Assembly (NCBI RefSeq): GCF_030445035.2
Contig: NW_026688628.1
Location: forward strand, 558,001 to 622,000
Length of the DNA: 64,000 nucleotides
Reading direction: 5' to 3'
Source: Dasypus novemcinctus
Taxonomy: Eukaryota > Chordata > Mammalia > Cingulata > Dasypodidae
Under the pieces are notes generated by a model. That model searched no databases. It saw only the letters and a program-made list of their open reading frames with translations, and was not told the origin of the DNA. Shown here one piece after another: positions 1 to 11,500 of this stretch (position 1 is its first letter; every line of letters begins with the position of its first letter). The translations under genes and the position numbers were made by a program.

Positions 1-52
1 ATTATCTATTCCTCCATCCTGTGGACCTTAGAAGGGTTGTGTCCATGTGTAA
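1..52 (-). mobile_element. L1 3' UTR fragment
   Basis: The wording (cctccatcctgtggacctt followed by gttgtgtccat) matches the reverse-complement L1 tail at 28215-28250. It is a scrap of the same L1 3' UTR cut by the window edge. Similarity ends near base 52. Confidence 0.55.
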
Positions 53-81
53 GGAGGTGTAGGAGGAGCACAGACTGGGTT

Positions 82-192
82 GCTGGGTCATACTTCTGGG
101 GGTGCCATAATTCTAGGGTTCCCTACTGCTAGGTGTGCTGTACTTCTAGGGATGTCATACTTCTAGGGTGCTCTACTTGTAGGGGTGCCACT
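82..192. repeat. Degenerate ~17-18 bp minisatellite
   Basis: About six imperfect units of the form catacttctaggggtgc follow one another: catacttctgggggtgc, cataattctagggttcc, ctactgctaggtgtgctg, tacttctagggatgt, catacttctagggtgctc, tacttgtaggggtgcc. No coding potential is evident. The stretch from 193 to 880 shows no recognisable gene or repeat. Confidence 0.6.
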
Positions 193-971
193 GTAAACGT
201 GTGGTTGTTGTTTTTGTTAACTAGCATCAAGGACATGGTACTGAAAAACCTCTAAAACCTCTTCCTGAATCAACGACCTGCAGGCAAGAAGCAACGAGAG
301 GGGGCTCTTTGGTCCGGGCCTGAAAGCAACCCCTCCCCTGCCTGCCTGTCTATCTGCACTCCCTGCTGCCTTCCCCTTCTGAAAGTTGCACAGCCCTTGT
401 CCTCCCGTTCTACCACCTGCACATCAATGGGCTCGGCCTCAGGGTCACCACAGATGCTCTTCCCTCTTCCTGGAATGACCGACTGTTCCCCAGATTTCAC
501 AAGTCTGGCTCCTCATTATCATTTATGTTTCAAGCCAGCCTTCCTAGAGCCGCCCTGGTTAAAGTATTCCCAAGGCCTGTTTAATTCCCCTTTTCCTTTT
601 TACTGATACACACACACACATTCGAGGCTTTAGAATTAAGTGAATTTTCGACAAAAGGAACGCGCCTCTTGAACCAGCATTTGACTCAAGAAACAGCAGA
701 GCGCTGCGGAACAGCTCAGTTTTCCCAGATACCACTTGGCTGGATTCGATTCGTGCCGCTGCAGACCCGCACCTGCCAGTACCGTGAGCGGTGGCCCCTC
801 GTGCTGACCGAGGCGCTGAAAACTAACTCGTGGTACGTTGACACGATGCTGCTGCGGATACAGAGTTAATATAAGAAGGCAATGAATTCCACCTGTGCCT
901 TCCACTACTGTTCCGCAGCTCCTGGACGGTTTCAGATGCCGCGCTGGGGTGGCCTGCACTTCTCCTCAAGC

Positions 972-993
972 GGGGGGGGGGGGGGGGGGGGGG
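972..993. repeat. (G)22 homopolymer
   Basis: Uninterrupted run of 22 guanines inside the GC-rich block. It could form G-quadruplexes and is also a place where sequence length may be unreliable. Confidence 0.9.
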
Positions 994-1320
994 CACAGCC
1001 CGCTTGGAACCTTCCGGGAGCGCAAGGGCAAGGGCAAGGGCAAGCCGGCGCAGGCCCCCAGTCCAGCAGATGGCTCCTCGCGTCCCAAGTGGGCCCTCCA
1101 GGGACACGCAAGGAGACGGGAGGGCAAGGTCCCATTCCCATCCCGGCAGCGCCCTCCGCCCTGCGCCCCTGGCCCTGCACCCCAGCCCTGCGCCCCCAGC
1201 CCAGCTTTGTGACGTGAGGCTGCGGTTTCCCGGCAACTGCAGAACACGGGTGCTGGGCAGCCAGGAGGCGGACTCGGGCGGGGCCCCTGGCGGGGTGGAA
1301 CCGACCTGGCCTCGGCGGAG

Positions 1321-1481
1321 AAGGTGGACGCGGGCGGCCTGGAGCACAAGGAGGAGATCACCGCCGCCACGCTGCGGGCAAGCCCCGGCCGCCGCCCATC
1401 TCGGCGCTGTCCGCCTTCAGCTACGTCCCGCCACGGCGCCTGGACCCCAAGGAGCGCAGCTACTTCTCCCGCCAGGCCCGG
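1321..1481 (+). pseudogene. CFAP90: Candidate first coding exon of CFAP90 (C5orf49), frame disrupted
   Basis: From about 1377 one frame reads GKPRPPP, then [20 protein letters not shown], then SYFSRQAR. It ends on a codon boundary directly before a good splice donor (CGG|GTGAGG, GT at 1482-1483). I recognise this as the N-terminal exon of the small ciliary protein CFAP90 (cilia- and flagella-associated protein 90, a protein linked to motile cilia); this is recall, not a database match. The preceding stretch ([18 protein letters not shown], 1324-1377) fits the same protein but lies in another frame. The two halves join if one G is missing near 1377. The expected start position carries AAG (1321-1323), not ATG. 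No exon 2 was found downstream. It may be a decayed or orphaned exon, or a real exon carrying sequence errors. The donor argues against a processed copy. Confidence 0.5.
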
Positions 1482-2423
1482 GTGAGGCGGGAGGGGTGGC
1501 ACCGCGCGGCTGGGGTAAGCCGGGACTGGGGGCAGGTGTCCCCTGCCAGGGAGGGGCTGGGGCGGGGTTGTGCCACCCGGAGCGGGGACTGGAGACCCAG
1601 CGGCACCGCGTGGAAGGGGTCTGGGGGCCAGGCAGGGCTTGGGGGTGGGGCCCGGGCAGGGTGGGGGATGCTCTGTGGGGGTGGGAGCAGGATAACATAG
1701 TGGGAAAGGGCTACCAGGAAGGTCGAGTGGCGGGGGGGTGGGGGAGGGATGAGGGAATATTCACCAGGGAGGAAGACTCGATGGGGAGCCCTGGGGTGGA
1801 GGGGGCAGGTGCTGCTCTCGGTGGGGTCAGTGAGATGGGTGCCTGGACCCGAAAGAGCAGAGCTTTTAGTACTGTGAGACACAGTCCACCCCCCCCGACC
1901 CCGCCCCGGAGCTGGAGGGGCCTCGCGGCCATCCAAGGGCACACAGACAGTCTAGAACGGGGGCCTCGAGGGTATCCAGTGTGTGGGGTGCGGCCCCCTG
2001 AGCAGTATGTACGGTGGTTCCCAAGGCCTTGAATAAGCAGCCAGACAAATGGAAGGTCCTGGGCCCCAGGAACCCTCGGGCAGCCTTCCCACCCACCAAG
2101 GAGAACCAGAAATACATCTGCACCATCTGGCCTGGCCCCTCTGGGAAGGTGTGCGTGGTGGGAAGAGCTGGAGGGTCTGAGCAGCTGAAGGCCCCAAGAG
2201 AAGGCGGAAGGAAGGAAGAGAAGGGTGTCCAGAGTTGTCCAGGTCACCCATTACTTTCTTTTCAAAATTGTTTCTGTCAGTCCCCAGGGTGTTCCACAGA
2301 GCATCTGATTAGATAAAAGCCTTCCTTGGGGACCCTCAGCCTGGAGGACACCTGGGCACCTGGACTATCCCTCAGCCCTCCTGGAGGAATGGGACTGCCA
2401 GAAGAGGGACACCTCACTTTTCT

Positions 2424-2840
2424 CAGGCTGCTGTCATAAGTGCCATGAACTAGGTGGCTAAAAACCACCAGGAACTGCTCTCTCAGCCCTGCAGGCTGAA
2501 GCCACAAGTGCGTGGGCTGTGCTGGTAGGTCAGTCCTGGCCCCTGGGGCGCCTCTCCCTTGGCCAGCAAGCCTTGGGTTTTCCGTGTCTCCTCAGTCACC
2601 ATATGGCCTGCTCTGTCTCTCTTCCCATGGCGCCCTCCCCTTCTGTCTGTGCCCACACCCCCCTTCTAAAGACACAAGGCATCCTGGACTAAGGGTCCAC
2701 CCACTGCAGTCGGCCTCATTCAGTTTAAATGATTCTGCTTGCAATGACACTTTTGCAAAAAGTTTGTGTTCCCAGGTACCTGGGATTAGGACTTCAGGGT
2801 ATCTTTTTTGGGTACACAGCTCAACCCATAACGTGGAACA
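2424..2840. repeat. Old interspersed repeat, LTR-like, family uncertain
   Basis: The pattern ggctgctgtcataagtgcc, then aggtggctaaaaaccacc, then ttaggacttcagggtatctt and ctcaacccata near 2820, resembles a common mammalian interspersed repeat, probably a MaLR-type LTR. The family name is not certain and the ends are approximate. Between 2050 and 2424, and between 2840 and 3850, I see nothing assignable. Confidence 0.35.
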
Positions 2841-3850
2841 CAGATACCCTTGGAAAGGAAGTTAATGGTGTATAAAATAATCCCACAAAATGCCTCCTTC
2901 CTCTTCTCATAGCCACCCACAATTAGTGGTGCCTAGGTAAGTCCCCAGTTCAGGTCAACTCTCGCTGGAGTACTGGTGGGAGGCCTCTTGAGTCTCATGA
3001 GCTTCACTTCACACACAGAAGCATACTTTCCAGTTGAAGCAACCATGGCCCTCAGCCTGTCCCCCGGGATGTCTCTTGCATCTGAGGTACCCCTCTGCCT
3101 GGCTTCTAGTGTGTGGAAGGACTGGATGGAGGAAGGGGATTTCCGGGGCCATCTGACAAGGTACCTGACTCTGCTGGCCATTAAAACAGGAGGGAGGTGG
3201 AACGGAAGGGTTCCCAACCTTCTGCCAACATATACCTCATCTGTTTTCTTCCTGTCAGCAATAGGTTTTGAACAACTGTAAATAGTTTCACTTATTAAGT
3301 GGGGTTTACATTTTGAGTCTACGGTACCTATGACACTGCCAGTGAGTTGATGATCATCGTGAGATAATAGTCAAAAAGCCAGGATCTTGGTGTATGAAGT
3401 TGTTCAATGCTTCTTTATCGAGAGAATATAAAATTCATCTGGATTCTCAGAATAACAAAGAGAGTTCACGCTACACCGTTTTGTTTGTACCTTTGAGTAG
3501 TCCCTTTCCACAGCACCCTAAGGTGGACTGTAGACTGCTCCTCGATGCGGTGCCACTGATGGAAGGTACCACTGAGGACTGCACAGTGGGGCTTGTGGCT
3601 TCTGAAGCTCGAATGTGGTGGAAAAGCAGAGCAGAACCCCTGCCCCCTGTGGGCCAGGCCCAAGAGGGAGAAGGGCAGAGTGAGCCTGTAGACTCAGTTT
3701 CTCCTTCCTGAATTTGGCTGTCTGAATTTGGGAGCCTTCCATGGCTGACTGAACAAGGGCCGGATAGGGGCCCCAAGGTAGGAAGTGACTGGGGCTCTGT
3801 CCCTTGGAGGAAAATCAGGAATGAGCCATAAGCACGCCTTTCTATATGAC

Positions 3851-4029
3851 AGGGTTGGCAAACTAAGACCTGGCCCCTGCCTGTTTTGACAAAGTTTTAT
3901 TAGAACACAGCCACACCCATTCATTTCTCTATTGTCTCTGTCTAGGATGTTGGGGTTGAGTGATAGTGACAGAGCCCCTGGGACAGGAGAGTTCCCACCT
4001 GGCCCTTTACAGAGAAAGTCGCTGGCTCC
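3851..4029. mobile_element. Non-autonomous hAT-type DNA transposon relic
   Basis: It begins CAGGGTTGGCAAACT and ends AGTCGCTGGCTCCTG, which are imperfect terminal inverted repeats. The interior (cctgttttgacaaagttttattagaacacagccacac) is a well-known eutherian MER-type hAT sequence. The exact family was not determined. From 4030 to 4510 nothing is recognised. Confidence 0.6.
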
Positions 4030-4516
4030 TGCTCAAATGCCTTACTGCCCCCTGGAAAATGGGAATTGTCTTTTGAATACATTCATTAAAATGAGATTTT
4101 GTGTTTAAAGCATTTCAGGGCAGTTTTGATTACCTGAGGTTACAGGCAAATTCAAGTCCTGGGGCTTTGTACATGCCAAAAGGAAATGATGCAACCGAAA
4201 TAAATATTAATTAAAAACTAAAGAAAAGAGCCTTAAAAGCAGCAAGAACAGCAAAAAGCATTTCAAAGTCTATTTGAACCAATGTTCACACCATAGTATT
4301 GGGATTATGGGCACTGGTATCTGATCAACTCCAGGGCTCCAGGAGAAGTTCCTCTGACCTTGGGATCATTGGTCATAAAGAGGGTGAATTCCGTACTACA
4401 GGTTTGCTGAAGGACTGAACTGCCCCAAAATTCACTGCAAGTTATTTCAGGCCCTACCAAAACTGATCAAATTACTTCTTAAGTCAATTTCTTTGGAGCA
4501 CAGTTAACAGTAGTCA

Positions 4517-4740
4517 GTGTGTTGGTTAGCAGCCCTGGGTGAGGAGTCCCAGGTGGAAGTATCAGCTCTGTGGTGACTAGCTGTGGAGTCTTCACAAGTC
4601 ACAGCCTCTCCATCTCACTTTGCCATTCTAGGACAGATCAAACAGAACCGACCTAATGGACCACTTATGAGAATGAATGTAATTAGTGTGCATACAGTGG
4701 CTCACAGTAAGCCCTGGGTCAGTGGAGCTCTAATTACTGT
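4517..4740 (+). mobile_element. MIR SINE, diverged
   Basis: It follows the order of MIR core features: ggttagcagccctgggtgagg, a core with actagctgtggagtcttcacaagtcacagcctctccatctc, and the 3' part cagtggctcacagtaagcc...ctctaattactg. Heavily diverged, as expected for a Mesozoic element. Confidence 0.55.
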
Positions 4741-4755
4741 TTTGTTTTTATTTTT

Positions 4756-5055
4756 TAATTTTTTAATTACCTTTTTTTAAATTTAATAGATCACACAAAA
4801 AATTACATTAAAAAACATAAGAGGTTCCCATATACCCCACTCCCCACCACCCACCCCAATCATTTTTTAGTTGTATTTTTTGAAGATACATAGATCACAA
4901 AAAATGTTACATTCAAAAAATATACGAGTTTCCCATATATCCCCACCCCCCTCACTCCACTCCTCCCATATCAACAACCTCTTTCATTAGTGTGCCACAT
5001 TTATTGTATTTGGTGAATACATTTTGGGGCACTGCTGCACCCCATAGACTGTAAT
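4756..5055 (-). mobile_element. L1 tail with doubled 3' terminus
   Basis: Two L1 3' ends in the same (minus) orientation follow each other. The first has tagatcacacaaaaaattac at about 4788-4807. The second has the equivalent tagatcacaaaaaatgttac at about 4891-4910. They are separated by a linker (atcattttttagttgtattttttgaagataca) that recurs in the same place at 49832-49865. The second tail runs on through the usual tail sequence (caacaacctctttcattag, ttggtgaatacattttgg) to about 5055. Confidence 0.7.
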
Positions 5056-5263
5056 TGGCTTTGGCTAGTGATGGTCAGTGCCCTTTTGCTAAGGATTGGG
5101 TCCACAGGGCCAAGCCTTTCCTTCCTGATCTGGTCACTCTCAGAGATGCACATGATAGAACCTTCAACCTGGGGGCTTAAATGAGCATTTCTGGGGCATT
5201 GTCAGACCAGCCCTGGCAAACTGAGACAGTGGCTAAAAGTAAAGATAGGCTTCCTGTCCCAAG

Positions 5264-5291
5264 GGGTGTGTGTGTGTGTGTGTGCGTGTGG
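5264..5291. repeat. (TG)n microsatellite
   Basis: Alternating GT run (gtgtgtgtgtgtgtgtgtgtgcgtgtg) with a single interruption. The flanks (5056-5905) show no recognisable gene. Confidence 0.85.
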
Positions 5292-5901
5292 CAGGGAGGT
5301 TCTGCTCAGTCCAGTCTCAGGAGCCGAGGTGGAGGGAGGGCCACCACTCAGGCTGTTGTCCTTTCAGTGTGAAGTCTCTGGAGCTCCTGGCCATGGGTGC
5401 TTACATGCTTCTGCCTGAAGAGTCACACATGGCTCTTTGGTCACATGCAAGCACCTAGCAGAGGAGCAGGGACAGTTACTACTGTGGGTGGCTAAGAGTG
5501 GAGGAGAATTGGCTATTGGTGCCGTCTACCACTCAGCTGATCTTGAAGAGCCCTCTGGGGTTGGGCCTCTGGATCCATTTCTCACTGTTGGAAAGCCCTT
5601 GCTTCTCTTACCAAGTGCCATTTCTCAGCCAGCAGCTCTACCGGCAGGAGCAAGGTCTCCTCCAATGTCACGTCCGTTTCCTATCCGCAGCCCCACCAAC
5701 CTCAACAACCCTATTTCTGTGTCACCATCCACTTTGTTCACACATCAGCTATTTCATGAGAGAAAACTGATGGTAGGCAACAAGAGCCAAACCAGTATCA
5801 GGAAACACTGAATTCCAACAATACCCAAAACACAAAGGGCCAAATGGACATCAAGAGAGAAAGGTAAATGGGGTTTGCTTTGCTTTGTGTTTTAAAAGCA
5901 A

Positions 5902-5905
<4 letters not shown>

Positions 5906-5949
<44 letters not shown>
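5906..5949. repeat. (TA)n microsatellite at an L1 5' junction
   Basis: A run of about 22 TA dinucleotides sits between the 5' target-site duplication (AAAAGCAACATC, 5894-5905) and the first L1 base. Confidence 0.9.
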
Positions 5950-5952
<3 letters not shown>

Positions 5953-7458
5953 TGACAGGGAGCTGTACAGAACATATGTCCAGGGTGCATGGTAATGTTT
6001 GGATATACTCATAGTGACAACAATTAAAAACCACAGCAGGATGGGTACTGGGTTCCTGGCCAGTGGTTCTCTGTTGTAGTCCCTAAGGGAGCAGCGACAG
6101 TCTCCCAGGTGCAGCAGCGGGGACTGGGAGGGAGTGAGGGTTCAACAGTGAGCCCCTGACACTAATGACTATGCTTGTGAGTTGATAAGCCTAAAATAAG
6201 AACAAGGCCTAGAGCAGCATTGTGCCTGGGAATTTCGTCCTGTCAGCCTTCATGTTACTCAAATGTGGCCAGTCTCGAAGCCAAACTCAGCATGTAAATG
6301 CAATGCCTTCCCCTCAGTGTGGGACATGACACCCGGGGATGAGCCTCCCTGGCACCGAGGGACCACTATCAATTACCAACTGATGATGCAACTGGAAAAT
6401 GACCTTATATGGAAAGTTCAATGCGGATCAGCAGAATATCCCTGTCTACATAAAATAACATGACTTTAAAACGCTGTTTGACCTAATGTAAGGGGGAAAT
6501 GGAAAGGAGAAAAGAGTTTGTATGGCTACGAGTCTCTAAAAAAGAGTCTGGAGGCTGTCAGAAGGATTGCCCTTATGCACAACTGAGCAGAGTCTGAGAG
6601 ACAGATAAAGCAGATACAACCCCCAGATATTGGTTCCTTTGAGGGCTAAAGAGACCCATGGGAGTTATGGTTATGGCAGATGGGGTTAACTACCAGGTCA
6701 GATGGCCCCTCTTTGGAACTGGTGTTTATGTGTGATGAATCTGGACTCAGATGGGATCTCTCTTCATAAGACTTTCATGCTAATGTGCTGGAGTTGCAGT
6801 TAGTGTTGGGGTTTAAGATATATTTAGGGGATTTGAATCTCTGGACTGACAATGTGATAGCCAGGTTCTGAGCCTCAACAGACTCCAGCACCTACAATCT
6901 GATTTATTGGACTTACCACACTCAGCTAAGATGGAGTTGAAGAAGGACAACCACCACACCATGGAGCCTAGAGTGATTACAACTGAAAGTGGGAGGATTG
7001 CATCCAGTATCTATGTGGAATATGAGCCTCATCTTGACATAGAGGTGCAATGGACACAACCAATCCAATGTCCACATAGAAGAGGTGGCATTGGATTGGG
7101 AAAAGTGGACATGGTGGACGATGGGTATGGGGAAAGGCAGGAAGAGATGAGAGGTGGAGGCATCTTTGGGACATGGAGCTGCCCTGGATGGTGCTTCAGG
7201 GGCAATCACCGGACATTGTAAATCCTCACAGGGCCCACTGGATGGAATGGGGGAGAGTATTGGCCATGATGTGGACCATTGACCATGGGGTGCAGAGGTG
7301 CCCAAAGATGTACTTACCAAATGCAATGGATGTGTCATGATGATGGGAATGAGTGTTGCTGGGGGGGGGGGGGGGGAGAGGTAGGGTGGGGGTGGTGGGG
7401 TTGAATGGGACCTCATATATATATTTTTTAATGTAATATTATTATAAAGTCAATAAAA
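5950..7458 (+). mobile_element. 5'-truncated L1, 3' UTR only
   Basis: The distal 3' UTR of the local L1 family, homologous to 24497-25928 and 59220-60773. It runs from gctgacagggagctg to a G-rich tract (run of G at about 7360-7375), then tttttaatgtaatatt and an A-rich end. Flanking direct repeats AAAAGCAACATC at 5894-5905 and 7459-7470 are the target-site duplication. No coding sequence: short open frames inside belong to the UTR. Confidence 0.85.
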
Positions 7459-7470
7459 AAAAGCAACATC

Positions 7471-8497
7471 CTGTGTGAAACAAGAAATCCCTTGAGAAAT
7501 GGTAATAATGAAATACCAATAAACCCAGAAGCTCTGTTTTGTGGTAGCATCTAAATCTGGATTGGTTTTATTAACGACATTCTGCTTCAATCCATAAAGT
7601 AGTGAAAGAAAAAAAAGAGGAAAGAAGAAAAACTGATGAAACAGATCAAGGAAAAGCAGATTTTTCAGTTTGATTAGTTGTTGGAAATGGATAACCATGT
7701 TACTAACTGAGGCTGGCTGGTGATGAATATTATTTTCTTTATTTTTCTGTGATAAAAAAATTCATTTTGTTCTGCAGAAGTTCTGAATATGTGAAATCCC
7801 TACAAAGAAAAGCTGTCTGAGATTCTGATAACATCCACCAACATTGCTAAGGAAGGTTATTCTGAGCTATGATAGGCTCCTGGTAACTAATCCAGGGCTT
7901 GGGAGGCAGACATTGCTGCTTTCTCATCATTCTTACTTTAAAGCGAGTTTTAAAACTGATTAGAAGGACGAGAAACGAGCATTTTTCTGTCTTTATGCAT
8001 ATCATACTCTATTCTGGTTTTCTCCAGCTTAGGGAACAAAATAAATTGCCATTTGCTCTCACATTCAGTGCAGGGTGGTTGCATGTTCTGTTCTTGAGTC
8101 CATCTTCCCCTTAAGCATCTTCCCCTCAGAATAAGAACTCTAGGGACTTACTCAGCTCAGAAGGGTCAGAGGAAATCCAAGTCTAGCCTTTTACATGAGG
8201 ATCTTCTGTTTCCCTGTTCTCCTGCTGTTAGCGCTGCCCCCTGCTGGCTGACTTGCTGTCCTATCCACTTTGGTACCAGCCTTTCAGGTGTGAGAGAGGA
8301 TGGTGCCTCCCACCTCTCCACTAGGTGTCTGGAGGCCTGGTCTATGTGTTGAAACCTGTGGCTCTTCTCCAGCCACACATGTGTTCCACTGGTGGGCTGG
8401 CCAGGTGGGAATTAAACCACAGAACGACCAGAAGCCCAGCTTCCTTCTAAGTCCTTAATTTACTGGGCATACGGAGGTGGTTTGAGTGATGGTGAGC
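7471..8497. other. Low-copy spacer, no gene seen
   Basis: No coding signature, RNA gene or clear repeat is recognised. The region forms the left flank of the chimeric insertion starting at 8510. Confidence 0.5.
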
Positions 8498-8509
8498 ATG
8501 TTATCTTTT
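8498..8509. repeat. Target-site duplication, left copy (chimeric insertion)
   Basis: CATGTTATCTTT lies directly before the T-run (8510-8519) that marks the 3' end of the minus-strand L1. The same 12 bases recur at 14152-14163. Confidence 0.75.
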
Positions 8510-11500
8510 ATTTTTTTTTCCAAATTCTACTCAATTTACTCATTTTTTAAAAAAAATATTACATTAAAAAAATATGAGGTCCCCATTCACCCCCACCGCC
8601 CCCACCCCACGACTCCCCCCCAAGTAACACTCTCCCCCATAATCATGACACATCCATTGCATCTTGTGAGTACATCTCTGGGCATCGCTGCACCTCATGG
8701 CCAGTGGTCCACACCATAGCCCACACTCTCCCACGTTCCATCCAGTGGGCCATGGGAGGACATAAAATGTCAGGTAATTGTCCCTGCAGCACCACCCAGG
8801 ACAACTCCAAGGTTCGAAAATGCCTCCACATCTCATCTCTTCCTACCATTCCCCGCCTCCAGCAGCCACCATGGCGACTTTTTCCACACCAATGACACAT
8901 TTTCTCGATTATTAACCACAATAGTTCATGAATAGAATATCATTAGGTCCACTCTAATCCTTACTGTATTCCTCCTTCCAGTGGACCTTGGCTTGGTTGT
9001 GTCCATTCCACATCTATGTCAAGAGAGGGCTTAGGTTCCACATGGATACTGGATGCAATCCTCCTGCTTTCAGTTGTAGGCACTCTAGGCTCCATGGCAT
9101 GGTGGTTGATATTCTTCAACTCTGTTAGCTGAGTGGGGTAAGTTCAATAAATCAGAGTGTAGGAGCTGCAGTCTGTTGAGGCTCAGGGCCTGGCTATCAT
9201 TTTGTCAGTCCAGAATTCAAATCCCCTAGATGTATCTTAAACCCCAGAACCAACTACAATTCCAGTAAAGTAGCATGAAAGGCTTGTGAAAAGAGATCCC
9301 ATCTGAGTCCAGCTCCATCACACAGAAACACCAGCTCCAAAGAAGGGCCAACTAACATGGCAGTGAACCCCATCTGCAATGATCATAGAACCTGTGGGTG
9401 TCTTTAGCCCTCAAAAGAACCAAAACCTGGGGTTGTATCTACTTTGTCTGTCTCTGAGACTCTGCTCAGGTGTGCATAAGGGCAATCCTTCTGATAACCT
9501 CCAGACTCTTTTTCAGAGACTCATAGCCATATGAACTCATTTGTCCTTTCCATTTCCTCCTTACTTTAGGTCAAACAGCATTTTTAGCTCCTGTTATTAT
9601 ATGTAGACAGGGATATTCTGCTGGTTCACGTTGAACCTTTAATTCAAGGTCATTTTCTAGTTATGTCATCAGCTGGTACTTGGTAGTGATCCCTCAGTGC
9701 CAGGGAGGCTCATCCTTGGGTGTCATGTTCCACACTGGGGGGAAGGCAGTGCATTTACATGCTGAGTTTGGCTTCGAGACTGGCCACATTTGAGTAACAC
9801 GGAGGCTGTCAGGAGGGAACTCTTAGGCACAGTGCTGCTCTAGGCCTTGTTCTTATTTCAGGTGTATAGGCTCACAAGCATAGTTATTAGTATCAGGGGC
9901 TCACTGTTGGACCCTCATTCTTTCCTGGTCCTTAGCATTGCACCTGGGAGACTGCTGCTGCTCCCCTAGGGACCAAGATAGAGCCCCCGCAGGCCAGGAA
10001 CCCAGTACACTCCCACTGTTGTCTTTAATTGTTTCCACTATGAGTATATCCAAACATGTCCATGCACCCTGGACACATGTCCTGTATAACTCCCTGTCAA
10101 CCATATATCGCCTGTCAATAACATCCCATACCAGTATTCCTCTGCTGCCATTGTTTAACCACTCTGTGATCCAAAACTTCCTGAAAAGTGAAGCCCAGTA
10201 TAATGTCACATTCCCTTAATAGTAAAATGGAATATAGCAATGAGTTTAAAGGTTAGATATAGAATACATATTGATTTGGAAAAATTCTACATCCTATCTT
10301 TTTCTTTTCTTTTTGGCTAATTATTGAGCTTCTCTTCACAAGAGCCTTACATCACAGTAATTCATCTATACAATATACAGTACTCCCACATATCCATTAT
10401 AAAACCTTTTCCCTTCCACAACAATAATCTTTTAACTTATTCATGTCATATTTACTGAAACTGATGTACAGATATTGAGACAATAGCTTTCAAACAAGGT
10501 AACATTTTTGTTTACATTGTGGTTTATACTTTAGGCTATACAGTTTTCTAATTTTTTTAGTTATCCTATGTTTTACATTATGGTTTACATTATTAGTCTG
10601 TCGTCCCCTATATGTTTTTGGTGAAATATTGCATGTTTTATATCCATCCCTGTGAACTCTTGTGAAACACTTCTTTTGCCCTCACATTTACTTTGGTTCC
10701 ATCTATTCAATATCTATTTCCCCCTCCCCTTGGGCCCCACAGTGATAGTCAATCTTTGTTTCTTAACGAGCCATGTTCAGAGATACTTGCAACAGTGTTG
10801 AGGGCTTGACTTGCTCAACTGCCCTAATGCCCTGGGAGCCACCCTTTCTCTTGAGAGATACAGTTCCCTCTATTTGATGGCATTAGTCCTCCCCAGGATG
10901 TGGGTCTACCTTCACTCTCATTATATGGGTTTCTACCCAATGGTATAAGCCACTCTGGCAAAATGAGCATTCAGATATTCCCTAGGAGTCTGTCCTGTGT
11001 CAAATTATCCCCTTTGAGTATCTTAAACAGGTAACTTTCCTAATTCTATTTGAAAAGGTTTTCTCAGCATTTTACTTTCAACCAACACCTGACAATCTCC
11101 TATATTTGTATGTTTCCCCTCCCTCTCCCCAATTTCTTGGGCAATATTACCCATCTGCCCATCCCTAGCCCCCCTCAAACCCGCAAAACCCACCCAAAGG
11201 TAACCTATGCCCCCATTTTATCTCTTCCTTGTGCACATACTTACCACCAGCTTATCATAGATTTCACCCATGTAGATGTCAGCTTACATCCTTCCTCTAC
11301 ACCCCAATTTCCTGTGAGCCTATCTTCCAGTCTCTAGCTCTCTGAGGCAACTTGCTTATTTCATATCATTGAGGTCATGTAGTATTTGTCCTTCAATGCC
11401 TGGGTTGCTTCACTCAACATAAGGTTCTCAAGATTCATCCATGTTATCACGTGTGTTTGTAGTGTATTTGTTCTTACAGCTGAGTAGTATTCCATTGTAT

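Larger units (their letters stand above)
880..2050. promoter_or_regulatory. GC/CpG-rich block, candidate CpG-island promoter
   Basis: This block is strongly GC-rich with many CpG dinucleotides, unlike the AT-rich remainder of the window. It includes a run of 22 G at 972-993 and four GGGCAA/GCAAGG hexamers around 1022-1044. It surrounds the candidate first coding exon at 1321-1481, as expected for a CpG-island promoter. Long open frames on both strands here come from GC richness and are not evidence of coding. CpG island status is inferred by eye; observed/expected CpG was not computed. Confidence 0.5.

Noticed and set aside
1004..2032. 342-codon open frame in the GC-rich block, and overlapping long frames on both strands
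   Set aside because: Open frames here arise because stop codons are AT-rich. The translation is low-complexity (Gly/Arg/Pro) and runs through the splice donor of the exon at 1321-1481.
6907..7221. 104-codon frames repeated at 6907 and 25386 with similar protein wording
   Set aside because: Both lie in the L1 3' UTR. Similarity reflects copies of one non-coding sequence; other copies have stops and do not preserve the frame.
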